From positions 449,001 through 513,000 of the forward strand of contig JAODUP010000066.1 of NCBI GenBank assembly GCA_025642065.1: a stretch of DNA of 64,000 nt, read 5' to 3'. The position numbers were made by a program, and so were the translations under genes. The DNA is from Paralvinella palmiformis (taxonomy: Eukaryota > Annelida > Polychaeta > Terebellida > Alvinellidae). Every line of letters begins with the position of its first letter. Within the stretch, counting starts at the first letter, position 1. The notes under the pieces are model-generated. The model saw nothing but the letters and a program-made list of their open reading frames with translations. It was not told the origin of the DNA and ran no database searches. Shown here in pieces: positions 12,081 through 25,225 of the stretch.

Positions 12081-15000
12081 ATTCGAGACCACATGAATTC
12101 GGAGTTTTGAAAGAGAGAACTTAGCCAAGCCCGATGTCCGGGATCTCGGTACTTTTCAGATGTAGCGCTTCCATCAATATGGAAAAGCTGATCATCTTCA
12201 CTCGTCATGTAGTCATAATATGCCGGTGCGACCTCATACTGTTCTTGCGTGAATTTAATATCTCAATATTCTCAACAAAGCGCAGTGTGCCTTATTTTGT
12301 ATGGATTTATTTTGCCTCCGTTGGAGAGATTTTTATAAAATATACATATGAAATACATTTAAAATGAACAGGTTATTAAATCAATTTAATATAGTATTAA
12401 TATAATAATAAAGTAAACCACAGCTCGATTATGATTAGTAATGCTACAAGAATCAAACAAAAAGACCAAAAAAAGGATACATTACAACCTTGAGGCTATT
12501 GCTTCAGCTTGTATTCCAGCAATTAAGGTAATTTTCACCACACAGAAACCAGACATGTAATGTATCGTGCTTGTTACACGAAGTGATGATTGTAGAAACC
12601 AGATTTCTTTGATTAGTTTACTTCTATTGCAGATTCTGTGAAAATATTAGAAAACATATGATATCGAGATTTGAATAAGAACATGGAGCTGTATACAATC
12701 AACTCCTGCATTTCCATGGTTATTTTGCACGCGATATTTTAAGAGCTTGTAAGAATTGTGTATTGGGACCATGTTTTTACAAGCCTAATGCAGATTTTAA
12801 TAGCTTTTCTTGTAACATTTCAACATTTCGCATGACAGACTTATTTTGGTACACAAATTGTAAGTTGTATTATACGACTGGGCGAAAAGCTGAACTAAAA
12901 CTATGCGTAATGGTAGATAGGTTAGTCTCATACATACACAAGCCAGTTCCTTGTAATCAATAGAATGCTCTACGCTTGCCTTTAATACGTACATCGGCAC
13001 GGTTGTTCGAATCATTTGCCAGTATCACACTAAGAAGTACAATACTGTCATTCTCAGCCAGAAATTCACCATTCATGTGTCATAACTGATCATGAAAGGA
13101 GCTCTTGCGAAATGTTGCGCACTTGGTTTTGGCATGGTTAACGCCGAGACCATGTGTGATGATACAATCGCTTCATCTATTAGCTTCTGCAGTACGGTTT
13201 CCATGAGGTGGCAAAACGAATGTACTATTACAAAATGCAAACACAATTGCACAAGCAAACCGATATTAAATATACAACTTTGTGTATTTACTGCTAATAT
13301 GTATAAGTGCAGTGACTATTCAGTGCAGAGTGTATTTAAGATCCAATGTAATTCTAAGGAATTAAATATGCAGATATTTGAGAAATAATGGTTAATAAGT
13401 ATCATGTGTAAAACAGTTTGCGAAATTAGCGGTAGACCCATAGCCCGTGGCTATGATAAATTCGATCGGGCTATGGTAATAGGATTTACCATAGACCGAT
13501 GGTCTATGATGCTTCTCCCTTCAAAAAACGTAGGTCTAAACAAAATAAAATTACCACCAACACAGTCACAGGCTAATGAAAAGTGAACAAATCTTTTTGA
13601 CACATTTTACGCATAATCTTGTTGACTTCGAAATATAAACCGAGGTTGCCTGTAGACTAGGCCTATTTATCGCCTTGGTGGTAAAGGACGATATTGGAGT
13701 AGTTGTCAGTCCATCCTTTGAGTTTGTTGTGATAAACCATGTTGGTAGTGCTGCCATCTGGCGAAAGACAAAAACTTGGTTTGAACTAAACGGACTTGTC
13801 TTGTAAGATACACAAACACTTTTGTTGGAATTTAATGTATTAGGCCTGTTTAAAATGTTGCGATATTTGACAGCAAAATTGGATAAAACGTAAAAAAGAC
13901 GATGGGAATGATAGTTCTAATTTGAGTAAGAAGGCCAAGGGCTTTGGTATTTGACGAAACTAAGAGAAAACGTGAATGACAGTCCCCTTGGCCTGACTGG
14001 GGGTCGGGCGGCAGTGGCTTGTTAATGGAAGTGGTGGAATGTTTTTCAAATACTACAAGGCCTACTATGTAGATTCAAGACTGTTAAAGTTGAAGGAACA
14101 CTCTAAAGGTTGGGTATCATTACCCAAACTTTAAACTCAACACAATAAAATCACATGAAATGAGCACCATGCACAAAGATGTTTAAGCTGGTAGAGCATT
14201 AACACAGCTGAACACAGCTGAGATCACTCGAATATAATATAGATTCCGTAATGCACATGCTATTGCCTTCAAAGACTATGTTTGGTTGTGTCAGCTTGAT
14301 AAGGCCAAAGGATTAGACACTGGTTACACATGCCTAAATGATAAATAAGTGTTCATACAGAATACTGCTGGAGTTAGGAGTGAAAAAACCTCCACATTGT
14401 TGGCAGAAGCTTCATATTTCTCCTGACGATTGTTGATGAAAAGAGGTCCATATATCTTCATTGGTCTCACAAAGGTGTGCGGCAACAGCGTTCTGAATTT
14501 AACCAGAATGAACATAATGAACTACTGCTGAGAGAATAAGTGCAAAACCATTGTTGCAGAATTCATATTCTCATGACTATTTGATGAGAATAATTCATTG
14601 GTTCACAAAGGTGCGCAACTGCGTTATTCATTGATTGATCACGCAGAATCAAATTTGACATACACAAGGCTATAACAGTATGTCTGCACAATTCTAAATA
14701 ATTCTCATCTATTTGTCTAGAACATTCATGACGTCACAAACAGGTGGTGTCATGGTTATTTGCATCTGATTGATGCTACGGCGAAGTGAAATCATAATTT
14801 CAGTAAAATACATCCACACACTTTCGTAGTGAATGATCAGCAAACAGTGAACAGATAACAATCTAAAACGTTTATATGCTGTTGTGTCAATTTAACTTGT
14901 ATACAAAATCATCTTTTGAGACAATACAATTTAGTAGACTTTAATGTGAACAAAAATAAAATTTACAAAGAAATCACTGGTCTATGAAAAAAGGGTCGTG

Positions 15001-15490
15001 CTGTGATGATTCAAAACACAAAGCCCATTGTCTATAATGTCTCAACTTAAAATTCTCAGACTGGTAAAATATCACGTATCACACTGCCGGTAATAGCTAA
15101 TCTATCATCAATACTTGTAGATACATGGTAAGTATTTTTGTTGATAGTACATACATAGGATCGAAGTACACATCAAATTTGTGGTAAAATTGATATTGTA
15201 TTGATTACAGAAGAACCACTACCATTAGCAACAAATCGATAACAATAAGATGTGATTGCATTGGTACATTTTGATAAGCCATTAAAAAAGAGATAACGCG
15301 CTTATATAATTGTATGTTTGGTGGTATATCATCACAAATATATCGTGGTAAATTACAATGGGCTGTGGTTATCATGTTGAGTAACAGCATCACCTTGCCT
15401 AGTACTTTTGTTTATGTGCTCACATTCACCTTATTACTCGCCCCACTTCAGGTCGATCATTATATCAACAGTCAATTGTGTTGTTAGGCA
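12081..15490. other. no gene recognised; palindromes at 13.44-13.51 kb
   Basis: Short unsupported frames only. Around 13980-14040 there is a GC-richer patch without a coding match. Confidence 0.5.
13438..13508. repeat. cluster of overlapping short palindromes
   Basis: ccatagcccg (13438-13447) pairs with cgggctatgg (13467-13476). atagcc (13440-13445) also pairs with ggctat (13449-13454). catagacc (13490-13497) pairs with ggtctatg (13501-13508). Confidence 0.7.
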
Positions 15491-15494
15491 TTAC

Positions 15495-15600
15495 GGGCGC
15501 AGCTTATTATCAGAGTTTGGTGGACCTAAAGCTCTTACACGGACCTGGTTTGATTCCATCACGTAATGAATGGGGGGGGGGGGCATCGCAAGGGAACCAA
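15495..15600 (+). repeat. possible tRNA-derived SINE head
   Basis: gagtttggtggacctaaagc followed 30 bases later by acctggtttgattccatc resembles tRNA boxes A and B. A G12 run follows. Weak, single copy. Confidence 0.25.
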
Positions 15601-18434
15601 AGCCGCCCGCAACTCCCTCAAACTTCGAAATCTCACAAGTTGATTTTTTGTATCGGGTTACAGACAATGTACCCATACATCACATCCCACCAGCGATGAT
15701 CAACAATATCGACCAGACGGGCAACCCCATCATCCCAGTCAGTTACTAGACCATGGAAGTTAAGGCACATCGGAAGTCGCCATCATAGATCTCGACGAGA
15801 GGTGTCAGATCACTTGTGTTATGGAGGAATCGCCACTTGGACAGCTTACCCCTCTCAAATTATTTACCACGGGAGGGAAGGCAAAAATCTGCCACCCAAA
15901 GTTCACGTTCCCACCTGGCGGGGTATTACACCGAGAGCCACTGAACCACTGCTGAATCCATGCTTCGCTATGTGGGATAAATGTTAATGCCATACTTTGG
16001 CATATAACGTGAAAAGCTGGATTTGCCTCTCCGCTAGTCTGCTTATTTTAGATGTATACAAGCCACATCGTGGTGAACCATTTCCGAACGCTCTCTAATT
16101 AAACAGCATTCAAGTGTTGTTTATTCCTGCTTCGGATACAGGTGAATTGCAGCCATTAGATGTCACTAGCAACAAGTCCTTCAGAGGTGCCCTGCTCGAT
16201 AAATCCAATGAGTAGTATAGCGATAACATTAGTGAAGCCTAAGCGTCTGGCCAAAAAATACTGAAACATAGATTGACTTAAGAATATCAACCTTTAAATC
16301 ACTAAACTCTGATTAGATGCTACATGCATTCGACAATACCACAAATGAAAAATATATTCGTCAAATTCGCCAACTTAATACAATCGTCAACAACCTATAG
16401 TAATAACCATTAATCTATTCTAACTCTTAGGTCTTCCTAAACTTTATACTTCACATGACTTATTTCAAAATCCAAAATTAAACTGCTTCCTTAAAATTAA
16501 ATTGAGCACAAAGCAACGAGTATTTTTCATATCTGGAATTCTACCGAATAATTAATTATATAACAAGTCAAGGCATTATCTACAAATCTTTGTTAGATTA
16601 AAAAATAGATCCTTTTCATGGGTTAGGGCTTTGAATATCTTTATTTATGCTGAATGGCCCTTCAGAAGTTGCCTGCCAATGTGATAGGACAAATATGATA
16701 CATAGCACATGAAATATCTCGCAAGTGGTATTTCAAATGAAAAGAATGATCCTTGGAGACCAAATTTACATCAGTATCTTTTCTACAGATTATATTATAC
16801 CATAACTCCAAACCAGATGTTTTGTTAGTACGACCAAATAAAATCATTTAATGGTCTAAGATTATTTGCAAAAATATTTTATTTACATATATAACGTTTG
16901 AACTAAATTATTGTTATGTGTAAAATGCATGTATTTAGGAGCACAATTAGGTTACTAATAACGAACCTTTCAAGTAAAACTTGTAATAGAATGTGAAATT
17001 GAATGTGAACTGTTCTGGATGCGAACAGTTCGACAACTCACAATACAACAGTACACTAAGTTATAGGATTATTACTGTATATATTATGTTTCTCTTACCA
17101 TATCTAAAGTGATGACTATATAACATCATTAAGTGGTATGTACATGAAAATATATTCATTTGTGTGTGCGTATGTGTGTGTTTGTGCGTGCGCGTGTCCT
17201 CAAATAAATTCTATAATTTGACTGTCAACAGAATTTAAATAAATTAATACTCGTCTAATTAATCTTTAGTAACCCACAACAGTGTGGGACTATGGATTGT
17301 GGTATTGAGGCAGTGTTGGCTCCGACACTGCGATATTTTGTTCTCTGAATGACATATTTCCTCTTTATCATCTGTTTTAGCATATCATAAGCGAATGAAG
17401 CTTTCTCGTACTCTCCCTCCCACCGATAAAATCATAATAAGTGTCTTGGCAAAGCGACCAGTTTTCCAAATAATCATGTGTTCGAAGTCATGTAAAACAA
17501 AGAATGACAACATTCACGGACATTACCATGGAAACAAACAACAAAAATAAAGCTCTACCGGGTTGACTATAGCAGGTTGAATACTTCAAAACCCAGTTAC
17601 TACAGATTTGCAGCCAACCAAGCTATTAATTGAGCCATGAAGGTGTACCTGTGTCCAAGAAGCAAGTAAAGACCTATCAGAGAGAGTAAATTATTATACA
17701 TTTAGAGTATGTTGCAAGAGGCACGTTATATCTTTTGTGTATGATTCAGTAGTCTACAACGTTGTATATGGTATCTACTGAATACGGATCGATGACGAGA
17801 TTTTGTGTCAGAGGAAACAACTAAATCAGACAGTGTGATCTATTACTCTTAATTTACCAAATATGGTGATTGTGCAAGTATTTCTCCGTGTGGATAGATA
17901 ACAAGTATGTCAGAAATTGTTCAATATATTTATGCTAAATTAGCTGGAATATTTAACTGTAGAAAAGTAATATTGATCATATTGGAGATACAAATATAAT
18001 ACACGTTACACCCATACCTTAAAGACGTGTGTGTGTGTACACTAGAGGTAGTTTCTTTAGCAATATACAAGAAATAAAAACATTGAAAGTGCACATAACA
18101 CAAAACACACAATTCGTGGAATACTAAAAAAGATAAGAAATAGCTTTAATATTAAACTTTGTATTAATTATTAGTATCTAAATCTTTATTCACAATTGGA
18201 GTTAATTAAAGTTGATAGTCATACACCTACCAGTTGCTAGCGAATATTCATATACCCACCTTCGTAACATTTTTTGGGAACATTAGGTGTTAATATTCTT
18301 AATCCGAAGAGTAATGTCACATGATTCCACTAAATCCTTGATTCATGTCTTTATATCACCTAGACTGGGTTATTGCGATTCCCTACGTCAGGCATGACTC
18401 AGTCATTGTTACTCAACCGACCAAGGATCAAGAA
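15601..18434. other. no gene recognised
   Basis: 15600-16000 is GC-richer and may be an old repeat. The rest is AT-rich, with a short GT/GC tract at 17160-17200. Confidence 0.5.
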
Positions 18435-18800
18435 CATAATAATATATATTTAATAAAATGACCTTACTAGCAGGAGTGATTCTAAGGCGCTGTTCAATGT
18501 TATTCCAAATAATATGTTTGTAAAACCCTTATTGTGAGATTTAAAATTTGCAAAAGACAACGCATTTCTAATATCTGCCGACAAGCTATTCCACAGTGGG
18601 GGCTAAATGCACAATCAGCTTATGACTTGAACCAAGACACAGGTACTTGCAATAGCATCTGACTGGATGACCTAAATGTTCAGGATGACGTTCTAGCGGA
18701 TACTGGTTCCACAGGTATTCGGGTGCCGTGTCATTGATAGATGTATAAGTTATTAATAAAATCCTGAAATGGATACGCTATCAAACAGATAGCCAATACA
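18435..18800 (-). pseudogene. 3' fragment of the LINE family also at 37.4-39.05 kb
   Basis: The minus strand closely parallels 38600-39030: cgtatccatttc / cgtatccattgc, gaatacctgtg, ggtcatccagtcagat, ctcggttcaagtcat and cagatattagaaatgcg are shared blocks. It encodes the degraded RT C-terminus plus 3' UTR and ends with an AT-rich tail near 18435. Frame-disrupted. Confidence 0.7.
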
Positions 18801-20361
18801 AACTTTGAAGAATTGTGTTGATATGATCATATTTTCGAGTATTTGTCACTATGCAAACTGCACAATTCTGAATTTAACGAAGGCGATTATTGTTATAATC
18901 AGATATGCCTTATAACATGGCAGCTACACTTATTGCTAAACTACAAAATGCGATCACATCGATCCAAACTAAAGTCTAAACTGGCTGCCTCTTGTACATT
19001 TCAAGAACACTCTTGCATACTGACTATACCAAGGACATGCTTGTACTATATCTGGGTCAACGCCAGTTGGGCTCGGCACTGCATTGCAGCATTAAAACAG
19101 TTGCAGTTCCAAAGCCCAAACTGCCGAGTGCTGGTGGGAGAACACTTAATTTCAAAAACGCACCCCTCTGGAAGAACCTGTCTGGAGCAATAAGGACTAC
19201 ACTATCCATTGAATACTGTACGTGTCGCATGCAAACTTGGTAATTTAAAATTATATACACTCTCTAGTTTCTCTATCGTAATCAACGCCTTTAAGTTAAC
19301 ACAAATCTAAAGCGCCTCTAAATGATTGGAAATACTCTATTATTGCTACTACTGGTACTACGTAAAAAGAAAATAACAGGTTTTACTTAATAAATTAATG
19401 AACCCATTATATTATATATATATATGATATTTAATATTTATGTTGGAGAGAAACATCCCCATCTAGTTGGCGATTTCTTCATCAGATAGTGCTGTATGTT
19501 ACGATGGTAAAATTAATCACAATGCTTTATCAAATACAGTATTATTAATACATATCAGTGTAGTTTATAGATCTTTACTTTATCTAATATTTTAAGTAAA
19601 CGGTAATAGTTTTAAACAATAAACGTACGTCTACATGCTTGATTCCCTTAAAGTTGATAGTTCATATAATTGTCTTCTTTCCCTACGGAGACACCCTTCA
19701 ATTATATGACCAGTGTGATCAGTGTCAAAATTAAGCAAGACAGTTAATCAACCCGCAATATTTATTTATAATTATTTAATACACTATTCATGTAAGAATA
19801 TTTACACTACGACTATCACTTCTTATCTGCTAAATATGTCTGCTACGATTTAGAATTTGTAGACTGCAATGCATAAAATATAAAGATTAATTTCACAATT
19901 TACCTCCAAAGCGAAACATTCAGAGAGTTCCTACAGCAATTAATAACCACAAGAAAAGTGTATTACAAATGTCCATAGTTTGAATCAGTGTTGGCATACA
20001 TAGGTCAAAACAACTGGTCATTAGTTACAGCAAGGAAAACGAGTATTCTTAATAGCCTCAACTCCAGTAACCAGCGTCAAATGTTTAGAATGGTTCATCC
20101 CTTTATCAATCAAACATTTAATAATAATTTAACTGAAAAACGTTAATAATAAAATCAGATTATTAACCCACCAGTTAGAACCATGTAAATCCAGGAAATA
20201 CCAATGTTGTCATTACCTAGCAGGTGATACTTACCAGTGATACATCTGTGCTTTCAGAATTATGCATTACGATGAATATTTCATAAGATTGGCAACATAT
20301 AATTATAATAAAATCAGAGCTGTATATACAATATATGGGCTGCCATTTTACCATATTTTAC
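18801..20361. other. no gene recognised
   Basis: Overlapping frames at 18843-19260 share no domain pattern. The rest is AT-rich. Confidence 0.5.
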
Positions 20362-21606
20362 CTAATTAAGATCTTTACCGTGTTTGGATTACCAAACGAA
20401 ATCCAGTAAGATCAGGGCTCGTCGTTTCTTCAAGGAATATTTCAATAAACTACGCAACAACTTGGAATTGAGCAAGTTGTTTCCAGTGCGTGCCATTTTC
20501 AATCACGGGGAGTTTTGGATCGGTACCATGATCAAGTATTGTTGTGTTAAACGTGGCAAAGATTGGAATGAAGGAATACCATTTTTAATTACTGTCATCG
20601 GGGTTTAGCCCAGATGAACTAGTATTTTGACATTGTGTTAGTAGCCGACTAATGATGGCATAGTAAAACGCTCCTTCAGACCTGGTGACAAATTTATGGG
20701 TTTTTTCCCCGTTACTGGTAAACCTTTAGGGCCAGGTATCGATTGAGGTCCTTATATCATAGTGAAGAAAATCAGTTAAGTTGACTATGTGGTCAAGGTT
20801 CCAGATAGATGTAAGGACACTCAGTCATGTTAAATTAACATGGTATACGAGCTCAGAATATGTTTTAATTGTGTTCTAAATGTAAAGTGCCTTAGAACAC
20901 TTCAAGTTGAATAAGGCGCTATATAAAATACTATTATTATTATTATTATTATGAAGTCTTATCATACTACTGAAAATATTTCTGTTGTAGCTGTGGCAGC
21001 AAATGTTCCACTGGAAATAGATCCTACTAGGAAGATTTGGGTGGATTTCTCCCAATGTATATCTGGTTCTGTTCTATTAACAAATTCTCATGCAATGACT
21101 GACCTGGAAACAAAGCTCATTTGAGATCTGACGAGAAAGATGCATTGGTTAATTTGTTTCATGAGTTTCCTATTGGATTTCCTGTTAATCTTGGTTGTAC
21201 ATCATCTATAATTCATGATGCCGAAGTAGGCACAGCCCGTCCAATTGAACAACCAGGAATCATACAAACCACCAACAATAAATTCAAGAATTTTGACTTG
21301 TTATCTTGGAATGGCATTTTAAAGTTTAGCTATGTATTTAATGTATCGTTCAATTTGTCAGGTGTGTACAGGTAATGAACATATCATTAAAAAGATGAAT
21401 TCACAACAAATCAAGGAGCTCATAGCAAGCAACAGATTTCCGATAGGCAATTACGTATTTGCGTAATCAAATATACGCCCTTGCATAAATTGATCCCAAT
21501 TGCTGTTTTTGAATAAATTTTGAATTTTAGTATAATATTACTAAACTATTTGTGGTGTAACCAACATGCTCCGCAATCGGGAAGCATGCTTTGTGGCTAT
21601 TTTCTG
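20362..21606 (+). pseudogene. Gmr1-like Ty3/gypsy fragment, tandem copy 1 (integrase, GPY/F, RT start)
   Basis: Starts inside the integrase core (FGLPNEIQ near 20386; VKRGKDWNEGIPFL near 20545-20590; FSPDELVF near 20605). It continues through the integrase C-terminal module (SFRPGDKFMVF, GPYIIVKKIS, VKVPDRCKDTQSCHVN) and reaches the N-terminal edge of RT (DALVNLFHEFPIGFP, CTSSIIHDAEVGTARPIEQ). Integrase therefore lies before RT, as in Gmr1-like elements and unlike ordinary gypsy elements. The RT stops abruptly after RPIEQ, where unrelated sequence begins at about 21257. Several frameshifts. Confidence 0.72.
20860..20951 (+). repeat. short LINE/SINE 3' tail nested in the Gmr1-like unit (copy 1)
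   Basis: gtaaagtgccttagaacact to aaggcgctatataaaa, followed by (TAT)n/(ATT)n, is the typical 3' end of CR1/L2-like elements and their SINEs. It interrupts the retroelement between CHVNM and the linker that resumes at MKSYHTTENIS. The same insertion is in copy 2 at about 22215-22306, so it predates the tandem duplication. Confidence 0.5.
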
Positions 21607-22611
21607 TTGTATGACTAAGAATTTTATCAGTTAGTATGCCTCGACAAGGTATCCAGAAGCCATTCCTGTGCGAAATATCAATGCTCGTGTATATTGAAGG
21701 CTCTAATTAAGATCTTTACCATGTTTGGATTACCAAACGAAATCCAGTAATATCAGGCTCGTAGTTTCTCCAAGGAATATTTCAATAAACTACGCAACAA
21801 CTTGGAATTGAGCAAGTTGTTTCCAGTGCGTGCCATCCTCAATCACGGGGAGTTTTGTATCGGTACCATGATCAAGCGTTATTGTGTTAAACGTGGCAAA
21901 GATTGGAATGAAGGAATACCATTTTTAGTGTTTAAGAGTATAATTACTGTGATCGGGGTTTAGCCCAGATGAACTAGTATTTTGACATTGTGTTAGTAGC
22001 CGACTAATGATGGCATAGTAAAACGCTCCTTCAGACCTGGTGACAAATTTCTGGTTTTTTTCCCCGTTACTGGTAAACCTTTAGGGCCAGGTATCGATTG
22101 AGGTCCTTATATCATAGTGAAGAAAATCAGTTAAGTTGACTATGCGGTCAAGGTTCCAGATAGATGTAAGGACACTCGGCCATGTCAAATTAACATGATA
22201 TACGAGCTCAGAATATGTTTTAATTGTGTTCTAAATGTAAAGTGCCTTAGAACACTTCAAGTTGAATAAGGCGCTATATAAAATATTATTATTATTATTA
22301 TTATTATGAAGTCCTAGCATACTACTGAAAATATTTCTGTTGTAGTTGTGGCAGCAAATGTTCCACTGGAAATAGATCCTACTAGGAAGATTTGGGTGGA
22401 TTTCTCCCAATGTATATCTGGTTCTGTTCTATTAACAAATTATCATGCAATGACTGACCTAGAAACAAAGCTCATTTGAGATCTGACGAGAAAGATGCAT
22501 TGGTTAATTTGTGTCATGAGTTTCCTATTGGATTTCCTGTTAATCTTGGTTGTACGTCATCTATAATTCATGATGCCGAAGTAGGCACATCCCGCCCAAT
22601 TGAACAACCAG
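21607..22611 (+). pseudogene. Gmr1-like Ty3/gypsy fragment, tandem copy 2
   Basis: Repeats copy 1 at an offset of 1340 bases, rising to 1355 after a small insertion near 21930. It also carries about 95 bases of upstream integrase absent from copy 1 (PEAIPVRNINARV). It shows the integrase core, GPY/F module and RT N-terminal edge in that order, ending at RPIEQ. Stops and frameshifts make it non-functional. Confidence 0.72.
22215..22306 (+). repeat. short LINE/SINE 3' tail nested in the Gmr1-like unit (copy 2)
   Basis: Same sequence as at 20860-20951, ending in ctatataaaatattattatt repeats. Shared position in both tandem copies. Confidence 0.5.
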
Positions 22612-23738
22612 GAATCATACAAACCACCAACAATAAATTCAAGAATTTTGACTTGTTATCTTGGAATGGCATTTTAAAGTTTAGCTATGTATTTAATGTA
22701 TCGTTCAATTTGTCAGGTGTGTACAGGTAATGAACATATCATTAAAAAGATGAATTGCACAACAAATCAAGGAGCTCATAGCAAGCAACAGATTTCCGAT
22801 AGGCAATTACGTATTTGCGTAATCAAATATACGCCCTTGCATAAATTGATCCCAATTGCTGTTTTTGAATAAATTTTGAATTTTAGTATAATATTACTAA
22901 ACTATTTGTGGTGTAACCAACATGCTCCGCAATCGGGAAGCATGCTTTGTGGCTATTTTCTGTTGTTGTGACAAGCAATTGTTGTCAGTTGGATCGTGGC
23001 ACACCCACTGGTTGTATTCGGCAATTTGTAACCATTTCTCCCTAAATGTGCATATTCCCTTTGTTGCAGGCATCACTTATCACGAAACTCTGTACTTTTT
23101 TTCTCACTACATCGTTTCCCGCCGCGTGAAGAAATCAAATTAAAATCAGTTTTCCCACGCTTGAACTATAAACAAAGATCGTATAGGGAAGACGGGACAG
23201 CTGGGTGTTTGGCGTGTATTAAATATGCGGTGCTGCCACCTTGCGGTAGACATGGTAGATTACCAACAAATTTGCCAGTCCCCCATTCCCACAACAGTCG
23301 AGGAAAATGTCCAGGCCTACCAGATTTCAAATTTACATGGAAGAAAAAGATAATCGAAATATCTACATTATCGCATGCATTTCATTTACAGTTGGTCCAA
23401 CATGACCACCATCTACTGATCGAACCCTCAGGAAAAAGAAACTCAACGCATATACAGACAGACCACGAGTACAAATTACCAGGTTGAAATGAAATGTCCT
23501 TACGGCCACTCAACTCCAAAGTAACAGCTACGGATGACATGTCTGTAGCTCAGTTGGTGAAGTAAGTTGATAAAGTTGAAAAGTTGAAGAGACCAATTGG
23601 CTGTGGCAACATATTGTTTCATTTTACTGAAGCGATTCAGTGTTACCTATCAGATTGGCTCCAAAATTAATACAAAAATATTTTCGTGGGGTGAACTACA
23701 ATTGTGCCACACAATTCCATATTGCCTTTTGACAGATC

Positions 23739-24275
23739 ATGGTGAATCGTATTTTGTACACAAGTGATTTGTCCAACTGTCAGCAGGATGTTGATACATT
23801 TCTATTTAAATATACATGTATTGCTCCAGACCCACCAGTTCCTTCTTCTAAGATACCTAATGCCGTTTGGTCTTTCATAGTTATTTATAGCCCTCAAACT
23901 CTGCTTACAGTAGAGGAAGAAAATATCATCATTTACATAGCCGGATACATTTCTGGTAAAATTACAAAAATGGTGTGTAGTAAATGTGATGCAGGTTTAG
24001 TTGGTGTTTTAAATAAGGCAAACTCTTCCCATGGGTTTATTGCTACTAAGCAGGATCAATGTATTCCCATTGGTGGTCTTGTATCCAGATCAAATTTAAT
24101 GGAAGTGTGTGCACTGATAGAAGCAGAATTCCATAATAATATTGAAAAGATCCTCCACATGAGTAAAGTTAGATCTAAACTAATAACAAGCTCAAAGGAA
24201 AGTTATAATGTTATTCTTGTAAACATTAATTTATTGTACAGTTGTATATTAATACCCGTCTACACCATGTTTTAG
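23739..24275 (+). pseudogene. P-element/THAP9-like transposase C-terminal fragment
   Basis: Open frame of 178 codons. The central part EENIIIYIAGYISGKITKMV, then CSKCDAGLVG, FIATKQD and IGGLVSRSNLMEVCALIEAEF follows the pattern of the P-element/THAP9 transposase C-terminal region: a YIAGY helix, a C-x-x-C, and a GGLV-x-x-S motif before a helix. The N-terminal THAP and RNase H-like catalytic parts are not seen, so this is a relic or a last exon. Family assignment is from pattern memory and should be checked by profile search. Confidence 0.5.
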
Positions 24276-25184
24276 GTGTGAATAGTAGAGAATTCAACAG
24301 TTGAAAGAGTAAAAAGAACATTAAACTTTTGAAATTAAGACATTGTTTATTGATCAGTGTCACTAATTATTATTTCTTGTATCTTTTTGTAATTATTACT
24401 TTTAAATTCAAAATCCACATTCTGGACTTTTATAACATCAGTAAATAATATAAAGCAGAACATATATCATTTATTGAATATTTAAGGATTACATTCACAG
24501 CTTTCCTGTTGATAATGTTTTTCATATTATATTCATGTCATGCGATAACATTTACATATAATAAAGTGCACTGATTTAACTCGCTGCCTTGTTTTATTTC
24601 CAGAATATATTTACTCATTGGCCCATACATTTTTCAGCATGGTGATTATGTGAAAGAAACATAGCATGACGTTTGAAATACATGCTCAGTAATAATAATG
24701 GTCATATATATATTTATATATGTCTCACAACACATCATAACGCACCTTGTATCATAAAATGGATCGCAAAACTAATTCTACACTACTCACCAGGCCTACT
24801 TTTTAGACTTATCAACTACACCAAATGAGTGGCAAACCCGACTTTCTAATTCAGTTAATAGTCCCAGCCCACTCATTCTCTATACGATAGATGCCACTAT
24901 TACTCCTCTCCCCATTTATTTAACTTTTATCCTTGAATATATCCAGTTAGATTGTCTAATGCCTATTTAAAGCAGACTTCTCTTGTGAAAATCCATTCGA
25001 AAACAAGAATTAATCTATCATGTTATCCGCAAGGCGGCGTTGTTAACAGTTTATTTCATACAACGCTATCGCCCGCTTTCCTGTGTTACTATATATGGTC
25101 TTTGCTATAACCTAGATTATCTAGTTACTACGTCACCTAGCGGATACTTAAAAACATATAATAGTTTACAAGAGTTTTCAAGGG

Positions 25185-25217
<33 letters not shown>
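25185..25217. repeat. (TA)n microsatellite at the insertion/RT junction
   Basis: Pure TA run just before the point where reverse transcriptase sequence resumes. Confidence 0.9.
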
Positions 25218-25223
<6 letters not shown>

Positions 25224-25225
25224 GA

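Larger units (their letters stand above)
22612..25225. mobile_element. 2.6-kb insertion splitting the Gmr1-like reverse transcriptase
   Basis: RT sequence stops after RPIEQ at about 22605 and resumes in the right part of the domain at about 25231 (NPYSINLYKSN, where related elements have a proline-tyrosine motif directly after the RPI-Q motif). The first 350 bases (22612-22961) are also present behind copy 1 (21257-21606). The rest is unique here and includes a P-element-like transposase piece and a (TA)n run at 25185-25217. Clear terminal repeats were not found, so the exact ends are uncertain. Confidence 0.5.

Noticed and set aside
13092..13388. 98-codon cysteine-rich frame
   Set aside because: Cysteines are irregularly spaced, there is no signal peptide, and no similarity to a known cysteine-rich family was seen.
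18843..19260. Overlapping frames on both strands
   Set aside because: Overlapping frames in two phases and both strands without domain signatures suggest chance openness of an old repeat.
23535..23600. tRNA-like phrase gtagctcagttggtgaag
   Set aside because: Looks like a tRNA box A, but no box B (GGTTCRA) or cloverleaf follows at the right distance.
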